A stretch of DNA of 64,000 bases from JARRKU01 sp050288425. GTDB lineage: Bacteria > Desulfobacterota > Desulfobacteria > Desulfobacterales > Desulfosarcinaceae. Positions 10,407 through 19,458 of this stretch are shown here, in pieces. Below the pieces are notes generated by a model that saw only the letters and a program-made list of their open reading frames with translations, did no database searches and was not told where the DNA came from. The stretch's first letter is position 1; the number at the start of each line of letters is the position of its first letter. Location of the stretch: positions 62,001 through 126,000 of the forward strand of contig JBNKDU010000136.1 of assembly GCA_050288425.1 (NCBI GenBank), written 5' to 3'. The translations under genes and the position numbers were made by a program.

Positions 10407-11924
10407 ATGGGAGCAGATTTGATTCAACGAAAAATGGTACGCCCCATTCTTCTCGCCACCACCCTGTTCATAGGCGCTTGTTCCGCTGGGAGGAATCCCC
10501 AACCGTCGCCCTGGCAAATGGATGCCATCGTGGCCCCGGTTCAAAGGGCGGTGGTGACCGTGGCCACCTTCGACCTGGATGATGATCTGGTGAACATCGG
10601 CAGCGGCTTCTTCATCGACCGCGACGGCACCCTGGTAACCAACTACCATGTGCTCGACGGGGCCTACCGGGCCGAGATCAAACTGGCGGACGGCAGCCGG
10701 CATCCCATTACCGCGGTGATTGCCAAGAATCAAGTGGTCGATCTGATCAAGGTGCGCGCCGAGGTTTCCCGGAAGTTGGCCGATCCCGTGGTATTGGCGC
10801 GGGAAGAACCCGGCATCGCCGAACGGGTGTTGGTGATCGGCAGTCCCCTGGGCCTGGCGCAGACCATCTCCGAAGGCATCATATCCGCGATGCGGCAGTT
10901 GCCCACCGGCAGCCGGGTCTACCAGTTGACCGCACCGATCTCGCCCGGTTCCAGCGGCAGCCCGGCCCTGAATCTCAGAGGCGAGGTGGTGGGTGTGGTC
11001 ACCTTCCAGGCCGCCAAGGGGCAGAACCTGAATTTCGCCATATCGGTCCAAACCCTCGATATGCTGACGGCCGAGCCGGGGGAGCCGTCCCTGGCCGAAT
11101 GGACCATCCAAAAGGCGGGCCACGATCCTTCCATTGCCGCCTCGCTATGCCGACAGGGTGCCAGACTGGCCATCCGGGGCAAGTACGAAGCCGCGTTGAC
11201 CTATTATCAAAAGGCCACCGAGGCCAACCCCAAGGACCCCGATACCTGGCACGGATTGGGCAGCTGCTATATCGGCCTGAACCAGCCCGAGGAAGCCATC
11301 GACGCCTATTTGCATTCCATCGCCGCCAACCCGGGCAATGCGGCCTCGCATTTCGCCCTGGCCATGTATTACAAGGTCTTGGAACAGTATCAGGACGCCA
11401 TCCCGTCTTTGCTGGAAGTAATTCACATCGATCCTGAAAATGTGCAGGCCCGGTTCGAGTTGGCCGAGACCTATGCCGAACTCAACCGCACCGAAGAGCA
11501 AATCGACTCCTACAAACACATCCTGGAATTGAGACCCGACCACGTGCCCACCCTGCACCTGCTGGGGCGCGCCCAGGGGCAACTCGGTCGCTATGAGGAA
11601 GCCTTGGCATCGCTCAACCAGGCCAGCAACCTGGACCCGGACAATGCCCGGATCCATTTCGACCTCGGGGTCACCTATCATTCCATCGATCGTCCGTCCG
11701 AAGAATTTCAGGCCTACCGGCGCGCCATCCGAGCCAATCCGCGAATGACCGAAGCCCATTACAACCTGGGCCTGCTGCTTCTGGACCAGGGCAAACGAAA
11801 CCTGGCCCTGGATCAATACGAGATCCTGAAGCATCTCGACCCGGAGGCGGCCGAGCGGCTGTTTACCAAAATCTATCCCGACGGTATGATCTCCCCGCCA
11901 TCGCCGGGCAGCAGCCGCCCATAA
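10407..11924 (+). CDS. Lipoprotein trypsin-like serine protease with C-terminal TPR repeats
   Basis: A 505-residue envelope protein. A lipoprotein signal with lipobox IGAC is near residue 25. The S1C (DegP-like) protease domain follows (about 40-220), with His in TNYHVL, Asp in QVVDLIKVR and nucleophile Ser in PGSSGSPALN. No PDZ domain follows; about seven TPR units fill residues 235-490 instead. It is thus likely a membrane-anchored periplasmic protease whose partners are chosen by TPRs. GAGGTG lies upstream of ATG 10407; ATG 10434 would give a shorter signal peptide. The gene stands alone. Confidence 0.83.
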   Translation: MGADLIQRKMVRPILLATTLFIGACSAGRNPQPSPWQMDAIVAPVQRAVVTVATFDLDDDLVNIGSGFFIDRDGTLVTNYHVLDGAYRAEIKLADGSRHPITAVIAKNQVVDLIKVRAEVSRKLADPVVLAREEPGIAERVLVIGSPLGLAQTISEGIISAMRQLPTGSRVYQLTAPISPGSSGSPALNLRGEVVGVVTFQAAKGQNLNFAISVQTLDMLTAEPGEPSLAEWTIQKAGHDPSIAASLCRQGARLAIRGKYEAALTYYQKATEANPKDPDTWHGLGSCYIGLNQPEEAIDAYLHSIAANPGNAASHFALAMYYKVLEQYQDAIPSLLEVIHIDPENVQARFELAETYAELNRTEEQIDSYKHILELRPDHVPTLHLLGRAQGQLGRYEEALASLNQASNLDPDNARIHFDLGVTYHSIDRPSEEFQAYRRAIRANPRMTEAHYNLGLLLLDQGKRNLALDQYEILKHLDPEAAERLFTKIYPDGMISPPSPGSSRP

Positions 11925-12291
11925 GCCATCCTTTCCCACACCATTTCATGGTGGGTTTGGCGCTTATGCTCTCCCATGGCAATATATTACTTAATTAAAA
12001 ACCATCTGTTCGATAATGGAACCTGGAATTCTGATTACACCATTCCAGCTTGAAATCTGTCCATTCCATATCATACAACCACTGTATAATACCTCATGAG
12101 TCGGCGGACGGAAATCGTAAAACCGGGATGTCATTCCTCGGCCTGGTCTTGACACCAATCGGATCTTCATTATTTTTTCTTCATAACAATTTTAGTAATG
12201 GACATACCAATGGTGAAGTCCCGCGGCACCAGGATGGCCTTCAAAACGACCATCGCCCGTCATGCCGCCAAACATGAGAAGGAGAGAGACA
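11925..12291. other. Intergenic region upstream of the first dnaK
   Basis: A weak imperfect hairpin (CCACACCAT/ATGGTGGG) just after the protease stop may end that transcript. An A+T-rich middle contains TATAAT at 12085-12090, without a good -35 at the right distance. I see no CIRCE element and no well-spaced heat-shock sigma promoter, so control of this dnaK copy is not readable. Confidence 0.35.
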
Positions 12292-14181
12292 ATGGCAAAG
12301 ATTATCGGAATCGACCTGGGAACCACCAACTCCTGTGTCGCCGTCATGGAAAATGGCGAGGCCAAAGTGATCACCAACCCGGAAGGCGGCCGCACCACGC
12401 CGTCCGTTTACGCACAGTCCAAGAGTGGCGAGCGCCTGGTGGGGCAGATTGCCAAACGCCAGGCCATCACCAATCCCGAAAATACGGTGTTCGGCGTCAA
12501 GCGGTTGATCGGTCGCCGATTCGACTCTGCCGAGGTGCAGAAGGACAAGACCATCCTGCCGTATAAAATAGTGCCCGCGTCCAATGGCGACGCCCACATT
12601 CGCCTGTTGGACAAGGTGTTCAGTCCGGCTGAAATCTCGGCCCAGATTCTGGCGGGTCTGCGACAGGCCGCCGAAGAATACCTGGGCGAAAAAGTGACCG
12701 AAGCGGTGATTACGGTACCGGCCTATTTCGACGACAGCCAGCGCCAGGCCACCAAGGATGCCGGCAAGATCGCCGGTTTGAATGTCCAGCGCATCATCAA
12801 CGAGCCCACGGCCGCGTCCCTGGCCTACGGCCTGGACAGACGCGCCGAAGGCAAGGTGGCGGTCTTCGACCTGGGCGGCGGGACTTTCGACATTTCCATC
12901 CTGGAGATCGGCGACGGCCTGTTCGAAGTCAAGGCCACCAACGGCGACACCCATCTGGGCGGCGAGGATTTCGATCAATGCCTCATCGATTTCCTGGCGG
13001 ACGGATTCAAAAAAGATCAGGGGGTGGACCTGCGCAACGATCCCATGGCGCTGCAACGGCTCAAGGAGGCGGCGGAAAAGGCCAAGATGGAGCTCTCCAC
13101 CACCATGGAGACGGAAGTCAATCTGCCCTTTATCACGGCGGACGCCTCCGGACCCAAGCACCTGAATGTCAAGGTGACCCGGAGCCGGTTGGAGGGATTG
13201 ATCGAAGGTCTGCTGGACAGGCTGGAGGGACCGTGCCGCACGGCCCTCCGCGACGCGGGACTCACCGCCCAACAGGTCGACGAGGTACTCCTGGTGGGTG
13301 GCATGACCCGGATGCCCGCCGTACAGGATCGCGTCCGCCGAATCTTCGGCAAGACCCCGGACAAGGGGGTCAACCCCGATGAAGTGGTGGCCATGGGCGC
13401 GGCGATTCAAGGCGCGGTGTTGCAGGGGGACCTTCAGGACGTGCTTCTGCTGGATGTCACGCCCCTGTCGCTGGGCATCGAGACCCTGGGTGGGGTGATG
13501 ACCCGTCTGATCGACAAGAACACCACCATTCCCGTACGCAAGAGCGAGGTTTTTTCCACCGCCGAGGACAACCAGACCACCGTGTCGGTGCATGTGCTCC
13601 AGGGCGAGCGCGAGATGGCCGCCGGCAACAAGACCCTGGGACGCTTCGACCTGGTGGGCATCGCGCCGGCCCCCCGGGGTACGCCCCAGATCGAAGTGGC
13701 CTTCGATATCGATGCCAATGGCATCGTCAACGTGTCGGCTACGGACAAAGCCACGGGCAAGGCGCAGTCGATCCAGATCACGGCCTCCAGCGGCCTGGCC
13801 CGCGAAGAGATCGACCGTATGGTGAAAGAGGCGCAGGCGCACGCCGACGACGACCGGCGCAAGAAAGATCTGGTGCAGGCCCGCAACTCAGCCGATTCCC
13901 TGATCTATTCCGTGGAAAAATCCATGGCCCAAATGGGCGCAAGCCTGGACGCCGACAGCCGGCAACGGGCCGAAACAGCCGTGGCCGATCTCAAACAGGC
14001 CATCCAAGGCGAGGATGTGGACCGGATCCGTCAAGCGAGTGAAGCCCTGAACCGGATCGCCCACACCATGGCCCAGGCGGCGTACAACCGCCCCCCCGGC
14101 GGCGACGGCCAGGGCCGGGGCACCCCCCGGTCCACCGGAGAAGACGAGGTAGTGGACGCGGACTTCGAAGAGGTCGCCTGA
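12292..14181 (+). CDS. dnaK: Chaperone DnaK (Hsp70), first copy
   Basis: A 629-residue Hsp70. The ATPase domain begins IIGIDLGTTNSCVAV and includes NEPTAASLAYGLD and FDLGGGTFDISIL. The linker is DVLLLDVTPLSLGIET, followed by the substrate-binding domain and a C-terminal acidic tail ending DEVVDADFEEV. The start at 12292 follows AAGGAGAGAGAC. It is full length with all nucleotide-binding motifs, and close to the second DnaK in this window. Unlike that copy it has no grpE or dnaJ neighbour, so it would need cochaperones encoded elsewhere. A strong terminator follows. Confidence 0.93.
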   Translation: MAKIIGIDLGTTNSCVAVMENGEAKVITNPEGGRTTPSVYAQSKSGERLVGQIAKRQAITNPENTVFGVKRLIGRRFDSAEVQKDKTILPYKIVPASNGDAHIRLLDKVFSPAEISAQILAGLRQAAEEYLGEKVTEAVITVPAYFDDSQRQATKDAGKIAGLNVQRIINEPTAASLAYGLDRRAEGKVAVFDLGGGTFDISILEIGDGLFEVKATNGDTHLGGEDFDQCLIDFLADGFKKDQGVDLRNDPMALQRLKEAAEKAKMELSTTMETEVNLPFITADASGPKHLNVKVTRSRLEGLIEGLLDRLEGPCRTALRDAGLTAQQVDEVLLVGGMTRMPAVQDRVRRIFGKTPDKGVNPDEVVAMGAAIQGAVLQGDLQDVLLLDVTPLSLGIETLGGVMTRLIDKNTTIPVRKSEVFSTAEDNQTTVSVHVLQGEREMAAGNKTLGRFDLVGIAPAPRGTPQIEVAFDIDANGIVNVSATDKATGKAQSIQITASSGLAREEIDRMVKEAQAHADDDRRKKDLVQARNSADSLIYSVEKSMAQMGASLDADSRQRAETAVADLKQAIQGEDVDRIRQASEALNRIAHTMAQAAYNRPPGGDGQGRGTPRSTGEDEVVDADFEEVA

Positions 14182-14194
14182 CCACCAATCCCTG

Positions 14195-14226
14195 GCGCCC
14201 GCCCCCTGCCGGGGCGGGCGCTTTTT
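14195..14226 (+). terminator. Rho-independent terminator after dnaK
   Basis: GCGCCCGCCCC pairs with GGGGCGGGCGC around a four- to five-base loop and is followed by TTTTTG. Classic form, 13 bases after the stop. Confidence 0.85.
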
Positions 14227-14397
14227 GCAGAACGATGGGATCCCGGATAAACAAAACCTTTCCTGACTTGAATCGTCGAACTTTCGGTTTTACGTTGTTC
14301 CCAGGTCATTATTCCATTCTCCATGAGGTTTGGAGAAGTATAAAGTACTGATCCCGGCGGTTCCACCAGGCCGGGAGTTTCCTGTTGAGAGAGTGAC

Positions 14398-14649
14398 ATG
14401 ACCGGCGTTTTCCACATCGTCCATATCGACATGAATCTCGAGATCCTGACCAAACTGCTCAATTCGGTGGCCAGGAAATACGACTGCCGGATCGAGTACC
14501 TGGCCGAGGAGAACCGCCTGCGCTTCCACGGCGACCAAGGCTGCTGCCGAAAGGTCACCGAAGAAACCCTGGCCCTGTTCCCGGCCGACCGGAACCTGGT
14601 CCATCTGAACTCGAGCTGCCCCATCGACGAACACCACAACCTCAATTGA
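14398..14649 (+). CDS. Small protein of unknown function (83 residues)
   Basis: An 83-residue frame starting at ATG 14398 after GAGAGAGTGAC. The sequence has a compact alpha/beta look: a hydrophobic strand FHIVHIDM, the helix LEILTKLLNSVARKYDCRIEYL, a second strand and helix, and a Cys pair in GDQGCCRKV. The start could also be the inner Met of IDMNLEIL at 14431. I recognise no family. It lies 45 bases before the proline-racemase-type gene and may be co-transcribed with it. Confidence 0.5.
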   Translation: MTGVFHIVHIDMNLEILTKLLNSVARKYDCRIEYLAEENRLRFHGDQGCCRKVTEETLALFPADRNLVHLNSSCPIDEHHNLN

Positions 14650-14694
14650 CCCGAACCCTGCGCCATATTAATAGGATTGGCGCAAAGGAGACCC

Positions 14695-15762
14695 ATGAGA
14701 TCCACCCGAGTCGTCCACATCGTGTCCTGCCATGCCGAGGGGGAAGTCGGAAACGTGATCGTCGGCGGCGTGGCGCCGCCGCCGGGGGAAAGCGTCTGGG
14801 CGCAGTCCCGCTGGATCGCCAAAGATCAGAACTTGCGCCGGTTCGTCTTGAACGAACCGCGGGGCGGGGTTTTCAAGCATGTGAATCTGCTGGTGCCGTC
14901 CAGGCGCGCCGAGGCGGAATTCGGTTTCATCGTCATGGAGCCGGAACACACGCCGCCCATGTCGGGGTCCAATTCGATCTGTGTGGCCACGGTTCTGCTG
15001 GACAGCGGAATGGTGGCCATGCAGGAACCGGAGACGACTTTTTTTCTGGAGGCGCCGGCCGGCCTTGTACGGGTCAAGGCCCGTTGTGAACAGGGCAAGG
15101 CCAGAAGCATCGAGATCCGGAATGTGGCGTCGTTTGCCGACCGGTTGGGGGTGCCGCTGGAGGTGCCGGGGTTTGGTACGCTGACCGTGGACACCGCCTA
15201 TGGCGGGGATAGTTTCGTCATCGTCGATGCACCTTCCCTGGGTTTCGAGATCGTTCCCGACGAGGCGCGGGACCTGGCGGCCGCGGGCGCCCGGATCACG
15301 GCCGCGGCCAACGAGCAGATCGGCTTCCGGCACCCCGTCCATTCCGAATGGAGCCAGATATCGTTCTGCCAGTTCACCATGCCAACCCAACGCCGCGACG
15401 GCATCCTGAACGGCCTCAGTACCGTGGCCATCGATCCGGGCAAGCTCGACCGCTCGCCCTGCGGTACGGGCTGCTCCGCGCGCATGGCCGTTCTGAATGC
15501 CCGGGGCACCATGGGGATCGGAGAGCGTTTCATCGGTCGCTCGATCATCGGTTCGCGCTTCGACTGCACCATCATCGAAAGCGCCCGGGTGGGCGACAAG
15601 CCAGCCATCGTCCCCACCGTTCGCGGGCGGGCCTGGATCACCGGCACGCATCAATTGATGCTCGATCCGGAGGATCCGTGGCCGGAGGGCTATCGCCTCA
15701 CCGACACATGGCCGCAATACACCGGCCGAGGCGACTTCCGCGAGATCTCGCCGTCCGGCTGA
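14695..15762 (+). CDS. Proline racemase family protein (Ser/Cys type; hydroxyproline epimerase or dehydratase candidate)
   Basis: A 355-residue pyridoxal-independent enzyme of the proline racemase fold. The two active-site loops are MSGSNSIC, with Ser90 where proline racemases carry the first catalytic Cys, and SPCGTGCSA, with the second Cys at 256. A Ser/Cys pair is not that of true proline racemases (Cys/Cys) or classical trans-3-hydroxyproline dehydratases (Cys/Thr). The likely role is hydroxyproline epimerisation or dehydration; no gene around it confirms this. AAGGAG lies five to six bases before ATG 14695. The gene is convergent with gcvPB, eight bases apart. Confidence 0.78.
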   Translation: MRSTRVVHIVSCHAEGEVGNVIVGGVAPPPGESVWAQSRWIAKDQNLRRFVLNEPRGGVFKHVNLLVPSRRAEAEFGFIVMEPEHTPPMSGSNSICVATVLLDSGMVAMQEPETTFFLEAPAGLVRVKARCEQGKARSIEIRNVASFADRLGVPLEVPGFGTLTVDTAYGGDSFVIVDAPSLGFEIVPDEARDLAAAGARITAAANEQIGFRHPVHSEWSQISFCQFTMPTQRRDGILNGLSTVAIDPGKLDRSPCGTGCSARMAVLNARGTMGIGERFIGRSIIGSRFDCTIIESARVGDKPAIVPTVRGRAWITGTHQLMLDPEDPWPEGYRLTDTWPQYTGRGDFREISPSG

Positions 15763-15769
15763 AATCCCA

Positions 15770-17224
15770 TCATCCCCGAAGACAGGGCTTGCGGGCCGCG
15801 AGGGTCTCGTCGAGACGCCGCAGGCGGGCGTTGTGCGGGGCCTGGCGCAATAGTTCCGGGTCGTCGCGGGCCTCTTCGGCGATGGCCGCCATGGCCGCGA
15901 CAAACAGGTCCAGGGTGGCCTTGGACTCGCTCTCGGTGGGTTCGATCATGATGGCGCCGTCCACCACCAGGGGAAAATAGATGGTGGGCGGATGGAACCC
16001 GTAGTCGATGAGCCGTTTGGCGATATCCAGGGTGCTCACCTTGTATGCCTGCTGGCGCTTGTGGGTGAAGACACACTCGTGGAGGCAGGGTCGGTCGAAG
16101 GGCAGATGGTAATGGTCTTTGAGCGCGGCCTTGATGTAGTTGGCATTGAGCACCGCGTGCTCGCTCACGGTTCTCAGGGATGCGCCCATACTGAGGATGT
16201 AGCTGTACGCCCGCACCAGGACGCCGAAATTGCCGTAAAAGGCGTGCAATTTGCCCACCGATAAGGGGAAGTCTTCGCTCCACTCGAAACGGCCGTTCTT
16301 CTTGACCACCCGGGGAACGGGAAGATAGGGCGTCAGGGCCTCGGTGACACAGACCGGGCCGGCCCCCGGTCCGCCTCCGCCATGGGGCGTGGAAAAGGTC
16401 TTGTGCAGGTTCAGATGCAGCACGTCCACACCGCAGGCCGCCAGATCCACGATGCCCATGATGGCATTCAGATTGGCTCCGTCACCGTAAACCAGGCCGC
16501 CTTTGGCATGCACGATGTCGGCGACCCGGCGGATGTTGTCCTCGAACAGGCCCAGGGTGTTGGGATTGGTCACCATGATGCCGGCGGTATCCTCATCCAT
16601 GAGCCGGGCGACATTTTGGGGATCGAGCACCCCCTGGTCGTTGGAGGCCAACGGCACGGCGGCAAAGCCGCACAACGAGGCGCTGGCCGGATTGGTGCCA
16701 TGGGCGGTATCGGGGATCAGCAGCTTGGAACGCGGCCGTCCCTGGTCCATGTGGTAGGCATGAAAAATGAGCATGCCGGTGAGTTCTCCCTGGGCACCGG
16801 CCGAGGGCTGCAAGGTGACGGCGTGCATGCCGGTGATATCGGCCAACAGGCGTTCCAACTGGTACTGCAGCCTCAGCAGGCCCTGGGCCAGGTTGGACGG
16901 CAGCAGGGGGTGGGCCGTGGCGATACCGGGCAGCGCCGCCTGGCGCTCGTTTGTCTTGGGATTGTATTTCATGGTGCAGGAACCCAATGGATACATGCTG
17001 CTGTCCACGCCGATATTCCATTGGCTCAACCGCGTGTAGTGGCGGACGATATCGGGCTCGCAGAGATCGGGGAAATCCGGCCCCCGGCCGGCCAGGTCGT
17101 CGTCCACGGAAAGCACGGGCACATCCCGGGGCGGCATGGAATAACCCATGCGGCCTTCGGCCCCCAGTTCCCAGAGGAGCGGTTCGTTGAAGATCAGTCC
17201 GGTGGTGCCCGGGTGGGGAGTCAC
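15770..17224 (-). CDS. gcvPB: Glycine dehydrogenase (decarboxylating) subunit 2, P-protein C-terminal half
   Basis: A 484-residue PLP enzyme subunit. With GcvPA it forms the P-protein, which decarboxylates glycine and passes aminomethyl to the lipoyl arm of GcvH. The PLP-lysine motif NLHKTFSTPHGGGGPG is present. Typical segments are MYPLGSCTMKYNPK near the start and NPNTLGLFE. The GTG start at 17224 overlaps the gcvPA stop (ACGTGA), with GAGGTG upstream, so the two subunits are translationally coupled. The longer in-frame extension upstream is non-family sequence inside gcvPA. Confidence 0.93.
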   Translation of the reverse strand: MTPHPGTTGLIFNEPLLWELGAEGRMGYSMPPRDVPVLSVDDDLAGRGPDFPDLCEPDIVRHYTRLSQWNIGVDSSMYPLGSCTMKYNPKTNERQAALPGIATAHPLLPSNLAQGLLRLQYQLERLLADITGMHAVTLQPSAGAQGELTGMLIFHAYHMDQGRPRSKLLIPDTAHGTNPASASLCGFAAVPLASNDQGVLDPQNVARLMDEDTAGIMVTNPNTLGLFEDNIRRVADIVHAKGGLVYGDGANLNAIMGIVDLAACGVDVLHLNLHKTFSTPHGGGGPGAGPVCVTEALTPYLPVPRVVKKNGRFEWSEDFPLSVGKLHAFYGNFGVLVRAYSYILSMGASLRTVSEHAVLNANYIKAALKDHYHLPFDRPCLHECVFTHKRQQAYKVSTLDIAKRLIDYGFHPPTIYFPLVVDGAIMIEPTESESKATLDLFVAAMAAIAEEARDDPELLRQAPHNARLRRLDETLAARKPCLRG

Positions 17225-18555
17225 GTGGTCACCTCTTTGATCAGGATATCCATATCGGCCTTGGCCGCGGTCTCCGTGGCACACATCAGGTAGCAGTCCT
17301 CCAACTGGGGATAGAATTTATCCAGCGGCAGGCCGGCGATGATCTTCTTGGACATGAGCTGGCGGTAGACCTTTCTTGAGTCGGAATTCAGCCGCACCAC
17401 GAACTCGTTGAAGGTCGGTGCGTCGAAGGGCAGGGCCATGCCGGCTTTGCGCAATTCATCCTTCAGGTAGCCGGCCTTGTCGTAGTTGAGCTGGGCCAGG
17501 CGCCGAAAGCCGGTGCCGCCCAGGGTGGCCATGAACATGGCCGTGGCCGTGGCGCACAATCCCTGGTTGGTGCAGATGTTGGAAGTGGCCTTCTCCCGTC
17601 GGATGTGCTGCTCGCGCGTCGCCAGGGTAAGCACGAATCCGCGCCGGCCGTCGGCATCCACGGTCTGTCCCACCAGCCGGCCGGGGATATTGCGCACATG
17701 CTTCCGGCGACAGGCGAACATCCCGACACCCGGTCCCCCGAAGGATCGCGGCAGCCCCAGGCTCTGCCCTTCTCCGCAGACGATATCGGCGTTGTAACTG
17801 CCCGGGGAACGGTAGATCCCGAAAGCCAGCGGTTCGGTGAAAGCCACCACCATCATGGATTCGGAATCTGCATGCACGCGGCGGTCCACGCTCTCGAGAT
17901 CTTCGATACAGCCGAAGAAGTTGGGCGATTGTACGGCCACCGCCGCCAGTTGATCCATCGGCGGAAGGCCGGAAAGATCGGTACGGCCGTCCGGCCCGAA
18001 GGGCAACTCGACGATCTCGAAACCGGTCGGCGCCAGGTAGGTCGCGACCACCCGCCGATAGAAGGGGTGGATGGCCAGCGACAGGGCCACCTTCTGCCGC
18101 CGGGAGACACGGAGGGCCATCAACAATGCTTCTGCCAGAGCGGAGGCTCCGTCATACATGGAGGCATTGGCCACCTCCATCTCCAGCAGCCGGGCCACCA
18201 GCGTCTGATATTCGTAGATGATCTGCAGCGTGCCCTGGCTCACTTCCGGCTGGTAAGGCGTGTAGGCCGTGTAGATCTCGCCGCGCCGCAACAGGTCCTT
18301 GACGGCCTGGGGAATGTAGTGATCATAGCTGCCGGCGCCCATGAAGATCATATATTCGGGCTGGATGGCGGTGGTGCCGGCCATACCGTCCATGTGGCGG
18401 TCCAGCTCCCACTCGCTCAAGGGGGCCTGGAGCCGCAGCGGACGCGCCCTGCGGCAGTCGGCGGGGATATGCGCGAAAAGATCTTCAACGGAACCGACCC
18501 CCACCCTGGACAGCATGGCCGCAATTTCTTCCGGCGTATGGGGCAAGTAGCGCAT
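17221..18555 (-). CDS. gcvPA: Glycine dehydrogenase (decarboxylating) subunit 1, P-protein N-terminal half
   Basis: A 444-residue partner of GcvPB, starting MRYLPHTPEEIAAMLSRVG as in the family. Other conserved segments are FMGAGSYDHYIP, YTPYQPEVSQGTLQIIYEYQT, MYDGASALAEA and TSNICTNQGL. Split GcvP is usual in many anaerobes and thermophiles. AAAGGAA precedes the ATG. It lies between gcvH and gcvPB on one strand; no gcvT is present in the window, so the aminomethyltransferase must be elsewhere. Confidence 0.93.
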   Translation of the reverse strand: MRYLPHTPEEIAAMLSRVGVGSVEDLFAHIPADCRRARPLRLQAPLSEWELDRHMDGMAGTTAIQPEYMIFMGAGSYDHYIPQAVKDLLRRGEIYTAYTPYQPEVSQGTLQIIYEYQTLVARLLEMEVANASMYDGASALAEALLMALRVSRRQKVALSLAIHPFYRRVVATYLAPTGFEIVELPFGPDGRTDLSGLPPMDQLAAVAVQSPNFFGCIEDLESVDRRVHADSESMMVVAFTEPLAFGIYRSPGSYNADIVCGEGQSLGLPRSFGGPGVGMFACRRKHVRNIPGRLVGQTVDADGRRGFVLTLATREQHIRREKATSNICTNQGLCATATAMFMATLGGTGFRRLAQLNYDKAGYLKDELRKAGMALPFDAPTFNEFVVRLNSDSRKVYRQLMSKKIIAGLPLDKFYPQLEDCYLMCATETAAKADMDILIKEVTT

Positions 18556-18630
18556 GGGGTTCCTTTGCGGTCCCGCGAGTCCAATCCCTTGGAGTCGAGG
18601 ATACCGACTCCGGTGGTGGAGTTTTCAAAT

Positions 18631-18650
18631 CCGCAGGGCATGCCCTGCGG
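18631..18650. repeat. Perfect 20-base palindrome between gcvH and gcvPA
   Basis: CCGCAGGGCA followed at once by its reverse complement TGCCCTGCGG. It lies in the 127-base gap inside the gcv operon and could be an operator, an mRNA-stabilising hairpin or a REP-type unit. Confidence 0.6.
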
Positions 18651-18682
18651 CCGTTTCGGGTTGGTCCCTCCCCGGGAGCAAG

Positions 18683-19081
18683 CTATGCCGTCAGCATGGC
18701 GCGATAAGCGGTGCGGTCCATGAGCTGACCGAAGTCGTCGGCATCTGCGTTCTTGATCTTGATGATCCAACCGTCGTCGTAGGGATCGGTGTTGATCAGT
18801 TCCGGGCTCTCTTCCAGGGCGGTGTTGACTTCCACGACTTCGCCGTTCAAAGGCATGTATAACTCGGATACGGCTTTTACCGATTCCACCGAGCCGAACT
18901 CTTCGCCGCGGTCGAAGCGGGCGCCCACTTCGGGCAGCTCCACGTAAACGATATCGCCCAACTGATCCTGGGCATAATCGCTGATGCCGATGACGTAGTG
19001 CCCGTCCTCCTCCCGGGCCCACTCGTGATCCTCGGAATATCGCACATCATCGGTAAAAATGAGCTCATCCATTTCCTTCAT
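18683..19081 (-). CDS. gcvH: Glycine cleavage system H protein
   Basis: A 132-residue lipoyl carrier. The lipoylation site is FGSVESVKAVSELYMPLNGEV, with the modified Lys in SVKAV. The N-terminus VRYSEDHEWAREEDGHYVIGISDYAQDQLGDIVYVELP is typical. The start at 19081 has AAGGAGG six bases upstream; an earlier in-frame Met (19096) lacks such a site and the longer frame adds non-family sequence. It is first in the gcvH-gcvPA-gcvPB set. Confidence 0.93.
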   Translation of the reverse strand: MKEMDELIFTDDVRYSEDHEWAREEDGHYVIGISDYAQDQLGDIVYVELPEVGARFDRGEEFGSVESVKAVSELYMPLNGEVVEVNTALEESPELINTDPYDDGWIIKIKNADADDFGQLMDRTAYRAMLTA

Positions 19082-19458
19082 CCCTGCCTCCTTCATGTCA
19101 TGGGACCGGCGAATAGAAAGCCCGCCGCTGGCCAAACCCGGGTGTCCGGATGTGATCGGTTCTCGGGTCGGGTCCGCAATCGTACAAGATCCGGCACGGA
19201 CCGACCCGATCATCCCGTTATTGTGAACTCAATCCGGAGATATTGCAACTCCATATTGGCGCCGGCTTTGGTTGCGCCAACCCATGGGATGCCACCGCCT
19301 ATGGCATCGTTGCCGGTATGGTTGTCCTGCTTTCGGGAATGGGCCGCAGTGCACAAAAGACTTGAAAGCGCAAGGTCATTATGGTACTCGGGTCCCTTGG
19401 CTTTTATCGCCTGGTGAGCAAAGTGCAACCCCCCAAGAACAGTGAGGTATTTGAGCAG
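19082..19458. other. Divergent intergenic region between gcvH and the Rnf operon
   Basis: Must hold the promoters of both operons. I see a short inverted repeat (TTGGCGC/GCGCCAA, near 19255-19281), but no clear -35/-10 pair or sigma-54 site and no recognisable glycine riboswitch. Confidence 0.35.

Noticed and set aside
19082..19300. Glycine riboswitch upstream of gcvH
   Set aside because: Looked for because of gcv genes; the conserved aptamer core was not recognisable by eye.
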